Source of the DNA: CAZVXI01 sp964631295
GTDB lineage: Bacteria > Planctomycetota > Phycisphaerae > Phycisphaerales > SM1A02
Length of the DNA: 13,495 nucleotides
Assembly (NCBI GenBank): GCA_964631295.1
Contig: CAZVXI010000078.1
Location: 1-13,495, forward strand
Reading direction: 5' to 3'
Below the pieces are notes generated by a model. That model saw only the letters and a list, made by a program, of their open reading frames with translations, was not told the origin of the DNA and did not search any database. This document shows positions 1 to 6,548 of the stretch, one piece after another; the first letter of the stretch is position 1; each line of letters starts with the position of its first letter. Position numbers and translations under genes: made by a program.

Positions 1-356
1 AGCTGGGTGACCGGCTCGAAGGCGGCGGGCGGCGCGATGCGACGCGTGATGCCGCGGGCATCGGTGAAGACGTACGACTTCGCCAGACATGGCGATGAGG
101 CGCACTCGACCACTCTATGCGCGGCGTCGGTGTCAGCACCGCTCAGCCGCTCGACCGTCCAGTCGGCGGGCATGAAGTCCCAGGCGGTCTTGTCCGATGG
201 CGCGGGCATGCCGGGCGTGTCGGGCGAGGCAAACATGAGCGGCCCGCCGACGTCGGCGCGCAGCGCAAACGAGCCGGGCGTCGTGCCTGCGTGTGTGGAA
301 GAGGGATTGTGCGCGCCGTGCATTGGCAGGACAGTGGATTCGTTTGAAATGATCAT
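1..356 (-). CDS. Hypothetical protein behind a TPP riboswitch, N-terminal part only (continues past left edge)
   Basis: A minus-strand frame is open from the window edge up to an ATG at 356, giving about 118 visible residues (MIISNESTVLPMHG... to ...PPAAFEPVTQ). I chose this start because GGAGAGG lies six bases upstream, a strong Shine-Dalgarno site. A second in-frame ATG at 323 has no comparable site, and translation upstream of 356 looks non-coding. I see no signal peptide or transmembrane segment, and I do not recognise the family. The sequence does not resemble the usual N-terminus of ThiC, ThiE or ThiD. It is the first accepted gene downstream of the TPP riboswitch on this strand, so a role linked to thiamine synthesis, salvage or transport is a reasonable inference. 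Catalytic motifs, if any, would lie beyond the edge. Confidence 0.6.
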   Translation of the reverse strand, partial: MIISNESTVLPMHGAHNPSSTHAGTTPGSFALRADVGGPLMFASPDTPGMPAPSDKTAWDFMPADWTVERLSGADTDAAHRVVECASSPCLAKSYVFTDARGITRRIAPPAAFEPVTQ

Positions 357-414
357 TGCAGACCTCTCCGGCGCGATCGTTGCTGCGCCTGATGATCGGT
401 TTTCTTGTGTTGCC

Positions 415-549
415 TCACCTGTTCGGGTTGATTGGCGGCATCGGCCCCGGCACGATCGCACACACTCGGTTGCTCGCAGGACATCGCTGCTGCGTGCTGC
501 GCTTAAGCAGACGTTCGCGAGGATCGATTGTGAGTATGGCCGCGGTCAT
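415..549 (-). CDS. Possible 44-codon leader ORF directly after the TPP riboswitch
   Basis: An ATG at 549 opens a 44-codon frame (MTAAILTIDPRERLLKRST...) that ends in TGA at 415-417, about 60 bases before the start of the edge gene. The GGAGGG at the 3' end of the riboswitch core lies ten bases upstream of this ATG. It could therefore act both as part of the TPP aptamer and as a ribosome-binding site. If this ORF is translated, TPP binding would hide its start, a typical translational off-switch design. The peptide has no recognisable domain and the ORF may be chance. A frameshifted true N-terminus of the downstream protein is another option. Confidence 0.2.
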   Translation of the reverse strand: MTAAILTIDPRERLLKRSTQQRCPASNRVCAIVPGPMPPINPNR

Positions 550-553
550 GGTT

Positions 554-622
554 CGCGTTCCCTCCGCCGGTATGAGCCGGATCAGGTTCCACGGGTGCTT
601 CTCAGCAGCGACCCCGACTGGC
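554..622 (-). promoter_or_regulatory. TPP (THI-box) riboswitch aptamer
   Basis: Read on the minus strand, the region has the conserved TPP aptamer blocks in the right order: GGGGT (616-612), CTGAGA (605-600), an ACCC strand, then CCTGATCCGG and ATACCGGCGGAGGGA ending near 559. The CCGG/CCGG arms form the P4/P5 side. Two parts depart from the common form: the P3 arm between GGGGT and CTGAGA is almost absent, and the closing P1 stem pairs poorly next to the core. Such aptamers bind thiamine pyrophosphate and usually shut off thiamine genes. It lies about 200 bases upstream of the unknown gene starting at 356. It points away from the aldehyde dehydrogenase and acetolactate synthase genes. Confidence 0.88.
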
Positions 623-651
623 CGCCACGCCCCGCGCGAGACGTTGGAAGT

Positions 652-657
652 ATTGTA
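652..657 (-). promoter_or_regulatory. Possible -10 box for the riboswitch transcript
   Basis: TACAAT on the minus strand (five of six matches to TATAAT) lies about 30 bases upstream of the first conserved riboswitch block. That would place the transcript start near 645. No good -35 hexamer is seen at 16-18 bases. No clear terminator separates it from the aldehyde dehydrogenase stop at 671, so read-through is an alternative. Confidence 0.3.
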
Positions 658-670
658 GTCAGTGTTTCGA

Positions 671-2104
671 TCAGTGGCCGTGTGCTTCGCGAATCACCAG
701 CAGCCGCTCTTCGGTCATGTCTGCGATGGCGTATCTGATACCCTCACGACCGAGGCCGCTCTCCTTCACGCCACCGTAGGGCATGTTGTCGACGCGCCAG
801 GATGGCACATCGCCGATGATGACTCCGCCAACCTCCAACTCGTCCCACGCGCGCATCGCTTTGTATATGTCGCGCGTGAAGATACCCGCCTGCAGGCCGA
901 ACACACTGTTGTTCACTTCATGAAGTGCGGCATCAAAATCACCAAACTTCGACAGCACCGCGACAGGCCCGAAGGCCTCCTCTGTACAGATGGACTGATC
1001 AGCCGGGACGTTCTCAAGCAGTGTTGCCTCGACCATGGCGCCGTCGCGATTGCCGCCGCACAGGATTCGGCCGCCCGCATCAACAGCACTGTCGATCCAG
1101 CTCTTGAGACGTTCGCCGTCTCTTTCTGTGATGACCGGACCAATGAACGTATTCTCATCCTTCGGGTCACCCATGGTGAGTGATTTCGTCTTCTCGACGA
1201 GCATGTCGCGGAAGTCATCGTACACGTGTTCATGAATCAGAATGCGCTGCACGCCGATACAACTCTGGCCTGATTGATAAAACGCGCCGAACACCATGCG
1301 TTCCGCTGCATCTTCGAGGTTGGCATCTTCATCTACAACGCACGCAGCGTTGCCGCCGAGTTCCAGAATGACCTTCTTCTTGCCCGCCTTTGATTTGAGT
1401 TCCCATCCGACTTTCGGCGAGCCGGTGAAGCTCAGCAGTTTCAGGCGGTCATCCGTTGTGAATGCACCTGCCTCGGGAATCGGGCATGGCAGGATGGAGA
1501 ACGCTCCGTCGGGCAGGTCTGTCTCGGCAAGGATTTCGCCGATGATGAGCGCACCGACGGGCGTCTTCTCCGCAGGCTTGAGCACGAACGGGCAGCCAGC
1601 CGCGATCGCAGGCGCAACTTTGTGTGCAGCCAGATTCAGCGGAAAGTTGAAAGGCGAGATAAACGAGCACGGGCCGATTGGCACATGCTGAACAAACCCC
1701 CGGTAACCTTTCGCGCGCTTTGATATCTCAAGATTCGGAATCTGCCCGTCGATGCGGACAGTCTCTTCCGCCGCAATGCGGAATGTATCAATGAGTCGGG
1801 TCACTTCGCCGCGGCTGTCGTTGATCGGCTTACCCGCTTCGATGCACAAAGTCATGGCAAGCTCATCAGCGCGCTCTTCAAAGCGCTTCACGCAGTGGTT
1901 GAGTACTGCCTGCCGTTCATATGGCGGGACCTTGCGCATCGGCCCGGCCGCATCGGCGGCTGCAGCGATTGCCTGATCAACGATCTGAGCATTTGCATCT
2001 GCCACGCGAGTCGCAACCTCGCCGGTGTATTTATCCAGCACCTCGAGGTCAGTGTTGGGCTTCTGCGGTTTGTTGGCCAGATAAAACGGGTACTCTTTGT
2101 TCAT
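671..2104 (-). CDS. NAD(P)-dependent aldehyde dehydrogenase
   Basis: This 477-residue protein has the normal length and full set of aldehyde dehydrogenase superfamily motifs. The catalytic cysteine is Cys282 (QSGQSC). The general-base glutamate is Glu248 in LELGGN, 34 residues before it as is typical. The oxyanion asparagine is Asn153 in PFNFPLN. Cofactor-binding Lys176 (LKPAEKTP) and the FTGS turn (226-229) are present, and EEAFGP follows in the C-terminal half. It should oxidise an aldehyde to the carboxylate in the cytoplasm. Overall flavour is of the lactaldehyde/semialdehyde/GapN-like ALDHs, but the substrate cannot be read from sequence. It lies 41 bases downstream of the acetolactate synthase gene on the same strand, so the two are probably co-transcribed. 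The ATG at 2104 has no obvious Shine-Dalgarno site, which fits reading as the second gene of an operon. Confidence 0.93.
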   Translation of the reverse strand: MNKEYPFYLANKPQKPNTDLEVLDKYTGEVATRVADANAQIVDQAIAAAADAAGPMRKVPPYERQAVLNHCVKRFEERADELAMTLCIEAGKPINDSRGEVTRLIDTFRIAAEETVRIDGQIPNLEISKRAKGYRGFVQHVPIGPCSFISPFNFPLNLAAHKVAPAIAAGCPFVLKPAEKTPVGALIIGEILAETDLPDGAFSILPCPIPEAGAFTTDDRLKLLSFTGSPKVGWELKSKAGKKKVILELGGNAACVVDEDANLEDAAERMVFGAFYQSGQSCIGVQRILIHEHVYDDFRDMLVEKTKSLTMGDPKDENTFIGPVITERDGERLKSWIDSAVDAGGRILCGGNRDGAMVEATLLENVPADQSICTEEAFGPVAVLSKFGDFDAALHEVNNSVFGLQAGIFTRDIYKAMRAWDELEVGGVIIGDVPSWRVDNMPYGGVKESGLGREGIRYAIADMTEERLLVIREAHGH

Positions 2105-2145
2105 GGCAAGTCATTTCGTTTGAGGTCGCAACACGCCTGCACTGT

Positions 2146-3789
2146 TTACAGCTTGGCGCTCAGCGACTGGATTTCATGATTCAGTATGCGATCGTTGTCC
2201 GAGTAGTCGATGGGAACATCAATCAGATGAACGCCGCCCGCCTGGAACGCGCTTTCGGCCACCGTCACGAACTGATCAGCCGATTCCACGCGATGGCCTG
2301 TCGCGCCGTAGGAGGCGGCATATGCGACAAAGTCTGGATTGCCAAAGTCGAGGCCGAAATCAGCAAAGTTCATGTCCTGCTGTTTCCACTTGATCATGCC
2401 GTATGCATCATCACGCAGGACCACGACCACAAGATCGAGCTGATAGCGGACGGCGGTTTCGAGCTCTGCTGAGTTCATCATGAACCCGCCGTCGCCACAA
2501 ATCGCCATCACGCGGCGACCCGGGTGCACCATCTTGGCAGCCATCGCTGAGGGCAGGCCAGCCCCCATGGTCGCGAGCGCATTATCCAGCAGGACAGTGT
2601 TCTGCTCGAACGCGGGATAGTTGCGCGCGAACCAGATCTTGTAGATGCCATTATCGAGTGCGATGACGCCATCGTTGGGCATCAGTCGGCGAACATCAGC
2701 CACGACACGCTGCGGGTACATCGGGAACCGCGCGTCATCCGCGCCGCTGGCAATGTGTTCGCGCAACGCTGCGCGCACGCTGTCAAAGAACGAAAAGTCC
2801 CAGTTGGATTCATCAGGAAGTTCTTCGCAGATACGCCAGATGCTGTGTGCGATATCGCCGATGACTTCCAGTTGCGGGAAGTACACCGGATCAACCAATG
2901 CAGAGGTGAAGTTGACATGGATGACCGTGCGCCCGCCCGGCTTCATCACGAAGGGCGGCTTCTCGATAGCATCATGGCCGACGTTGATGATGACATCTGC
3001 CGCGTCGAATGCGCGGTGCACGAAGTCACCTGCCGACACTGCTGCATTGCCGAGGAAGTGCTTGTCGTCATCGCCGACAACGCCCTTTCCCATCTGGGTC
3101 GTCACCGAGGGGATACCAGTTCGCGCGACAAGCCTGCGAAGCATGCGGCAGGTAACTTTGCGATTCGCGCCTGCCCCGATGAGCAGCAGCGGAGACTTCG
3201 CCTGTGAGATCAGCTCGATGGCGCGAGCAATTGCTTTGTCTTCCGCGACAGGCCGCCGGGGATTGTTTCCAGCGATTGGAACGATGTCAGTATTTTCGCG
3301 GGCCACATCCTCGGGTAGTTCAATGTGCGCTGCGCCGGGTCGCTCTTCCTCAGCGAGGCGAAACGCTTCGCGCACAACTGCAGGGATGAGTTCCGCGCTA
3401 TCAAGCTGCCGCGCGTACTTCGTGACGGGCTGCATCATGTCGACGACATCAATGATCTGAAACTGGCCCTGCTTGCTGGTCTTGATTGGTTTCTGCCCGG
3501 TGAGCATGACCATCGGCATGGCACCAAGATTGGCGTACGCAGCGGCCGTGACAAGATTGGTTGCACCCGGCCCGAGCGTAGACAGTGCCACGCCTGCTTT
3601 GCCTGTCAGTCGTCCGTAGGTCGCGGCCATGAACCCTGCTGCCTGCTCGTGCCGCGTGACAATCAGCTTGATGCTCTCGCTGCGAGACAATGCATCGAGA
3701 AAGTCAAGGTTTTCCTCGCCGGGGATGCCGAAGACGTACTCGACCGCCTCGTTCTCGAGGCATGTGACAAAGAGATCCGCTGCTTTCAT
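2146..3789 (-). CDS. alsS: ThDP-dependent acetolactate synthase, AlsS-like (catabolic type)
   Basis: This 547-residue protein has the three-domain ThDP enzyme layout: PYR domain about 1-165, central domain about 185-330, PP domain about 360-535. Catalytic Glu48 lies in VTRHEQAAG, and the ThDP/Mg motif starts with GDGGFMMN at 432-439. The C-terminal part (DFGNPDFV, YGATG.RVES, IDVPIDYSDN) strongly recalls catabolic AlsS rather than FAD-containing IlvB/IlvI. The family condenses two pyruvates to 2-acetolactate with CO2 release. I chose the ATG at 3789 because GGAG lies six bases upstream. A longer open frame to 3846 adds 19 unconvincing residues. No IlvN-type regulatory subunit is adjacent. The usual metal-binding Asn of the ThDP motif appears to be Asp461 (LRDDAYGM). 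Oxalyl-CoA decarboxylase or sulfoacetaldehyde acetyltransferase are less likely. The gene leads an operon with the aldehyde dehydrogenase. Confidence 0.88.
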   Translation of the reverse strand: MKAADLFVTCLENEAVEYVFGIPGEENLDFLDALSRSESIKLIVTRHEQAAGFMAATYGRLTGKAGVALSTLGPGATNLVTAAAYANLGAMPMVMLTGQKPIKTSKQGQFQIIDVVDMMQPVTKYARQLDSAELIPAVVREAFRLAEEERPGAAHIELPEDVARENTDIVPIAGNNPRRPVAEDKAIARAIELISQAKSPLLLIGAGANRKVTCRMLRRLVARTGIPSVTTQMGKGVVGDDDKHFLGNAAVSAGDFVHRAFDAADVIINVGHDAIEKPPFVMKPGGRTVIHVNFTSALVDPVYFPQLEVIGDIAHSIWRICEELPDESNWDFSFFDSVRAALREHIASGADDARFPMYPQRVVADVRRLMPNDGVIALDNGIYKIWFARNYPAFEQNTVLLDNALATMGAGLPSAMAAKMVHPGRRVMAICGDGGFMMNSAELETAVRYQLDLVVVVLRDDAYGMIKWKQQDMNFADFGLDFGNPDFVAYAASYGATGHRVESADQFVTVAESAFQAGGVHLIDVPIDYSDNDRILNHEIQSLSAKL

Positions 3790-3857
3790 GTGCGACTCCG
3801 TTTCGTACAGCGAGATTGGTGCGCCAGTGCTTCTCGCCGCACGCACCCAACAGTGCA

Positions 3858-3906
3858 GTCCGGCATTCTATTGCCATTTTGAAAAACAAACAGAACTATG
3901 CCGGAC
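3858..3906. repeat. Inverted repeat around an AT-rich core upstream of alsS; possible operator
   Basis: GTCCGGCAT at 3858-3866 and ATGCCGGAC at 3898-3906 are perfect 9-base reverse complements separated by 31 AT-rich bases. They lie 69 bases upstream of the alsS start, in the spacer between alsS and the fkbM-type gene. A TAGAAT on the minus strand (3870-3865) could be the alsS -10 box and touches one arm, but no good -35 is seen. Two half-sites for a regulator acting across the promoter is one reading; a long-loop RNA hairpin is another. Confidence 0.4.
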
Positions 3907-3951
3907 CAGAACGCCGCTCAAGATTCAGTGTGGACTTACCGCATGGGTTAC

Positions 3952-3997
3952 GCTGAGAGCGCTGCCGGGTTTGCGCGGGATACATGGCGCGCTCAGC
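3952..3997 (-). terminator. Stem-loop after the fkbM-type gene
   Basis: GCTGAGAGCGC (3952-3962) and GCGCGCTCAGC (3987-3997) form an 11-base inverted repeat with one mismatch and a 24-base loop. It begins just after the stop of the methyltransferase gene on the minus strand. No T-run follows the stem, so it may be a transcript-stabilising hairpin or a weak or Rho-assisted terminator. Confidence 0.4.
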
Positions 3998-4002
3998 ATT
4001 CA

Positions 4003-4758
4003 TCAATCATCATTCAGTACCGAGTCGGTCTGCTTGTGCACGAAAAGCATGTCCGTCCATGCGGCGCGGCCGTCGGCGTGATGTGTCGGATAGACCGCGA
4101 GCAACTCGAAACCATGCTCATGCAGATACGCCATGATCTCGTGCGCGCGGCCCATACCCGCATAGATCTCAGAGAATATGATCTCGCAGTAAATCAGTTC
4201 GACCGCGCCCGCTGACAGCATGCCATGACCGCCGCGGAGTACTTGCAGCTCAAGCCCCTGCGTGTCGGTCTTGAGCAGGTTGATGTGAGCGACATCCTGT
4301 TCGCGGCAGTAATCGTCAAGGGTGCGCATATTCACTTCAACAGCGCCGGTCGGCTGATGCTTGGTATGGGCTGGGCCGGGCGGCAGGATCGAGTTCATGA
4401 AGTGATACTTGAACTGATGCAACTGCGCGGTGTGTGTTGCGTCACCAAGGCCGGACACGTTGATCGTGACTCTCGGCAGATCGGCAGTGTGCTCGCGCAT
4501 GAGCTGAGCCGTTGCAGCATCGGGCTCGAACGCGTGGATCATCGAACCGGGCAGGTTCTCGCGAATATCGAGCGTGAATGCTCCGACGTTCGCACCGACA
4601 TCAAAGACAATCAGCGAGTCGCGATCGCGCCCTGATCGGCGAAAATACTGCCGGATGTCGCGCGCCGGTTCGACACCTGGCTGGTCGCGCTGATATCGCT
4701 CCAGACGATATCCCAGGTGCGAGAGCAGCGGATTCAGAACCGATCGACGAATGCTCAT
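4003..4758 (-). CDS. FkbM-family SAM-dependent methyltransferase
   Basis: The 251-residue product shows the class I methyltransferase fold. Motif I DVGANVG is at 53-59 and the acidic strand end is FEPD at 77-80. MRTLDDY (144-150) and the FkbM hallmark LLKTDTQGLELQVLRG follow at about 161-176. FkbM proteins transfer a methyl group from S-adenosylmethionine, usually to a hydroxyl of a sugar, polyketide or glycolipid; the acceptor here is unknown. I chose the ATG at 4758. A longer frame begins only with a TTG at 4797, and those extra residues would lie against the atpD terminator. No strong Shine-Dalgarno site precedes 4758. The gene stands only 35 bases beyond that terminator, so its promoter must overlap the terminator or atpD, or it relies on read-through. 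No glycosyltransferase or polysaccharide gene is nearby. Confidence 0.88.
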   Translation of the reverse strand: MSIRRSVLNPLLSHLGYRLERYQRDQPGVEPARDIRQYFRRSGRDRDSLIVFDVGANVGAFTLDIRENLPGSMIHAFEPDAATAQLMREHTADLPRVTINVSGLGDATHTAQLHQFKYHFMNSILPPGPAHTKHQPTGAVEVNMRTLDDYCREQDVAHINLLKTDTQGLELQVLRGGHGMLSAGAVELIYCEIIFSEIYAGMGRAHEIMAYLHEHGFELLAVYPTHHADGRAAWTDMLFVHKQTDSVLNDD

Positions 4759-4793
4759 GGTTGCTACAGGATACTCAGGTGATGGTGCAGCGC

Positions 4794-4817
4794 ACAAAGA
4801 AGCCCGGGGAACCGGGC
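4794..4817 (-). terminator. Rho-independent terminator of atpD
   Basis: On the minus strand GCCCGG-TTCC-CCGGGC (4817-4802) forms a six-base GC stem with a four-base loop, followed by TTCTTTGTG. It lies about 40 bases after the atpD stop. The neighbouring GGCCCCGGGGCC can form a competing stem. This closes the atpD transcript before any atpC. Confidence 0.65.
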
Positions 4818-4857
4818 CCCGGGGCCATCGCGTCAGTCTTGCACATACCGTGGCCGA

Positions 4858-6309
4858 TCAGGAGGCAGCAGCCTCAGCAGCCATTTTCTCTGCCTTGGCC
4901 TTTGCATCATCGAGTGTGCCAACATACATGAATGCAGATTCAGGCAGGTCGTCGCCTTCGCCGTCACACAGCCGCTCGAACGAGTCGATCGTGTCGGCCA
5001 GCGACGTGTACACACCAGCGAAGCCGGTGAACTGCTCAGCCACGAAGAACGGCTGGCTGAAGAATCGCTCGATCTTGCGGGCACGAGCCACGGCGAGTTT
5101 GTCTTCTTCCGAAAGTTCATCAACGCCGAGAATCGCGATGATGTCCTGCAGGTCGCGGTACCGCTGCAGGATGTTCTGCACTTTGCGCGAACAGGCGTAG
5201 TGCCGTTCGCCAAGAACGCCGGGCTCGAGAATACGGGAGGTCGATGCAATCGGGTCGACGGCAGGGTAGATGCCCTTCTCCGCGATTGATCGTTCAAGCA
5301 CAACGAATGCGTCAAGGTGGCTGAACGCTGTCGCGGGTGCCGGGTCGGTCAGGTCGTCTGCGGGGACATAAATCGCCTGCACGGATGTGATTGCGCCCGT
5401 GGTGGTCGAGGTAATGCGTTCCTGCAGTTCACCCATCTCGGTGGAAAGCGTCGGCTGGTAGCCCACCGCCGACGGCATGCGGCCGAGCAGGGCCGACACT
5501 TCCGAACCTGCCTGGGTGAAGCGGAACACGTTGTCGACGAAGACGAGCGTTTCCTTGCCGGATTCATCGCGGAAGTTCTCGGCCATCGTCAGGCCCGACA
5601 AAGCCACGCGCAAACGCGCGCCGGGGGGCTCGTTCATCTGGCCGAACACCATCGCAACCTTGTCGATGACATGGGCGACATTGCCTTCATTATCGGTGTA
5701 CTCGGCCTCCTGCATTTCCAGCCAGAGGTCGTTGCCTTCTCGCGTGCGTTCGCCGACGCCGCAGAACACGGAGTAGCCGCCGAACTCACGGGCCACACGT
5801 GCGATCATCTCCTGGATGATGACGGTTTTGCCGACGCCGGCACCGCCGAACAGGCCGATCTTTCCGCCACGAACAAACGGGCAGAGCAGGTCAACGACCT
5901 TGATGCCTGTTTCGAGGATTTCAGTCTTGGGGTTGAGATCGACGAGTTCCGGTGCTTCGCGGTGGATTGGAGCAGTCTGGGTCGTGTTGACCGGACCGCG
6001 GTTGTCGATTGGCTCGCCGAGCAGGTTGAACACGCGTCCGAGCACCCCCTCGCCGACGGGCACGGAGACCGGGTCGCCGAGGTCTGTGCAAGCCTGACCG
6101 CGTGCGAGGCCGTCAGTCGAGCCGAGGGCGACGCAGCGGACCTGTCCGCCGCCCATGTGACGCGCGACCTCGCCGGTGAGCGTTTGCGACTGGCCGTCAG
6201 TGGTGATCTCCACCTGCACAGCGTTATAGATTTCGGGCAGTTGGTCTTCGGGGAAGTGAGCGTCAAAGGTTGATCCGATGACCTGCACGACTGTTCCGGT
6301 GCTCGCCAT
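4858..6309 (-). CDS. atpD: F1F0 ATP synthase subunit beta
   Basis: A 483-residue F1 beta subunit of normal length. Its Walker A P-loop GGAGVGKT is at 155-162 and the catalytic GERTREGND block at about 186-194. The Walker B strand LVFVDNVFRFTQAG and the signature PSAVGYQPTLSTEMG follow. The catalytic alpha3-beta3 head makes ATP from ADP and phosphate using proton (or sodium) flow, on the cytoplasmic face of the membrane. I chose the ATG at 6309 because the family sequence begins there (MASTGTVVQVIG). The 27 extra residues possible upstream are not beta-like. The Shine-Dalgarno site is weak (GGGA). In most bacteria atpD sits between atpG and atpC; here a terminator follows and a divergent lipoprotein gene precedes, so it is transcribed alone. 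Confidence 0.97.
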   Translation of the reverse strand: MASTGTVVQVIGSTFDAHFPEDQLPEIYNAVQVEITTDGQSQTLTGEVARHMGGGQVRCVALGSTDGLARGQACTDLGDPVSVPVGEGVLGRVFNLLGEPIDNRGPVNTTQTAPIHREAPELVDLNPKTEILETGIKVVDLLCPFVRGGKIGLFGGAGVGKTVIIQEMIARVAREFGGYSVFCGVGERTREGNDLWLEMQEAEYTDNEGNVAHVIDKVAMVFGQMNEPPGARLRVALSGLTMAENFRDESGKETLVFVDNVFRFTQAGSEVSALLGRMPSAVGYQPTLSTEMGELQERITSTTTGAITSVQAIYVPADDLTDPAPATAFSHLDAFVVLERSIAEKGIYPAVDPIASTSRILEPGVLGERHYACSRKVQNILQRYRDLQDIIAILGVDELSEEDKLAVARARKIERFFSQPFFVAEQFTGFAGVYTSLADTIDSFERLCDGEGDDLPESAFMYVGTLDDAKAKAEKMAAEAAAS

Positions 6310-6460
6310 GTTCTTGCGTCCCAATGGTTTACGAGTGTTCGCAGGGCTCGCTGGCCCTGGCTGTGATCGTTGCTGGCGTCCTGCTCTCAAGCCCGCCTTC
6401 CGCGGTTGGGCGGATTGTGGCCGATCAGCCGGCGAATGACAAGCCGGACGACTGGCCGGT

Positions 6461-6476
6461 TGTGAAGCATTTCACA
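6461..6476. promoter_or_regulatory. CRP/FNR-family-type palindromic operator
   Basis: TGTGAAGCATTTCACA matches the CRP consensus TGTGA-N6-TCACA exactly and is a 6-4-6 palindrome. It lies in the divergent spacer between atpD (minus, starts 6309) and the lipoprotein gene (plus, starts 6549). A site for a CRP/FNR-superfamily regulator is the natural reading, but the cognate protein is not in the window and one site can arise by chance. Confidence 0.5.
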
Positions 6477-6491
6477 GACTGCCGACCGCTG

Positions 6492-6520
6492 AGGATAGCC
6501 CACGTCATCTCGGAAGTGAA
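6492..6520 (-). promoter_or_regulatory. Possible sigma-70-type promoter for atpD
   Basis: On the minus strand TTCACT (6520-6515), a 17-base spacer and TATCCT (6497-6492) give four matches of six in each hexamer. Transcription would start near 6485. The CRP-type palindrome would then fall just downstream of the start, a repressing position. The leader would be about 175 bases. Confidence 0.3.
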
Positions 6521-6548
6521 GTGCCCCGACGCCGCATATGCTCACTGC

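Noticed and set aside
356..658. Plus-strand ORF with a hydrophobic stretch (IGFLVLPHLFGLIGGIGPG)
   Set aside because: It starts only at TTG without a ribosome-binding site and reads through the antisense of the TPP riboswitch. The hydrophobic run is probably chance.
7..738. Plus-strand 243-codon open frame
   Set aside because: It runs antisense across the edge gene, the riboswitch and the end of the aldehyde dehydrogenase gene, and its protein has no domain-like character. A GC-rich shadow.
2645..3460. Plus-strand 271-codon frame
   Set aside because: Entirely antisense to the acetolactate synthase gene; composition is that of a shadow frame.
5317..6273. Plus-strand 318-codon frame
   Set aside because: Entirely antisense to atpD, whose family assignment is certain.
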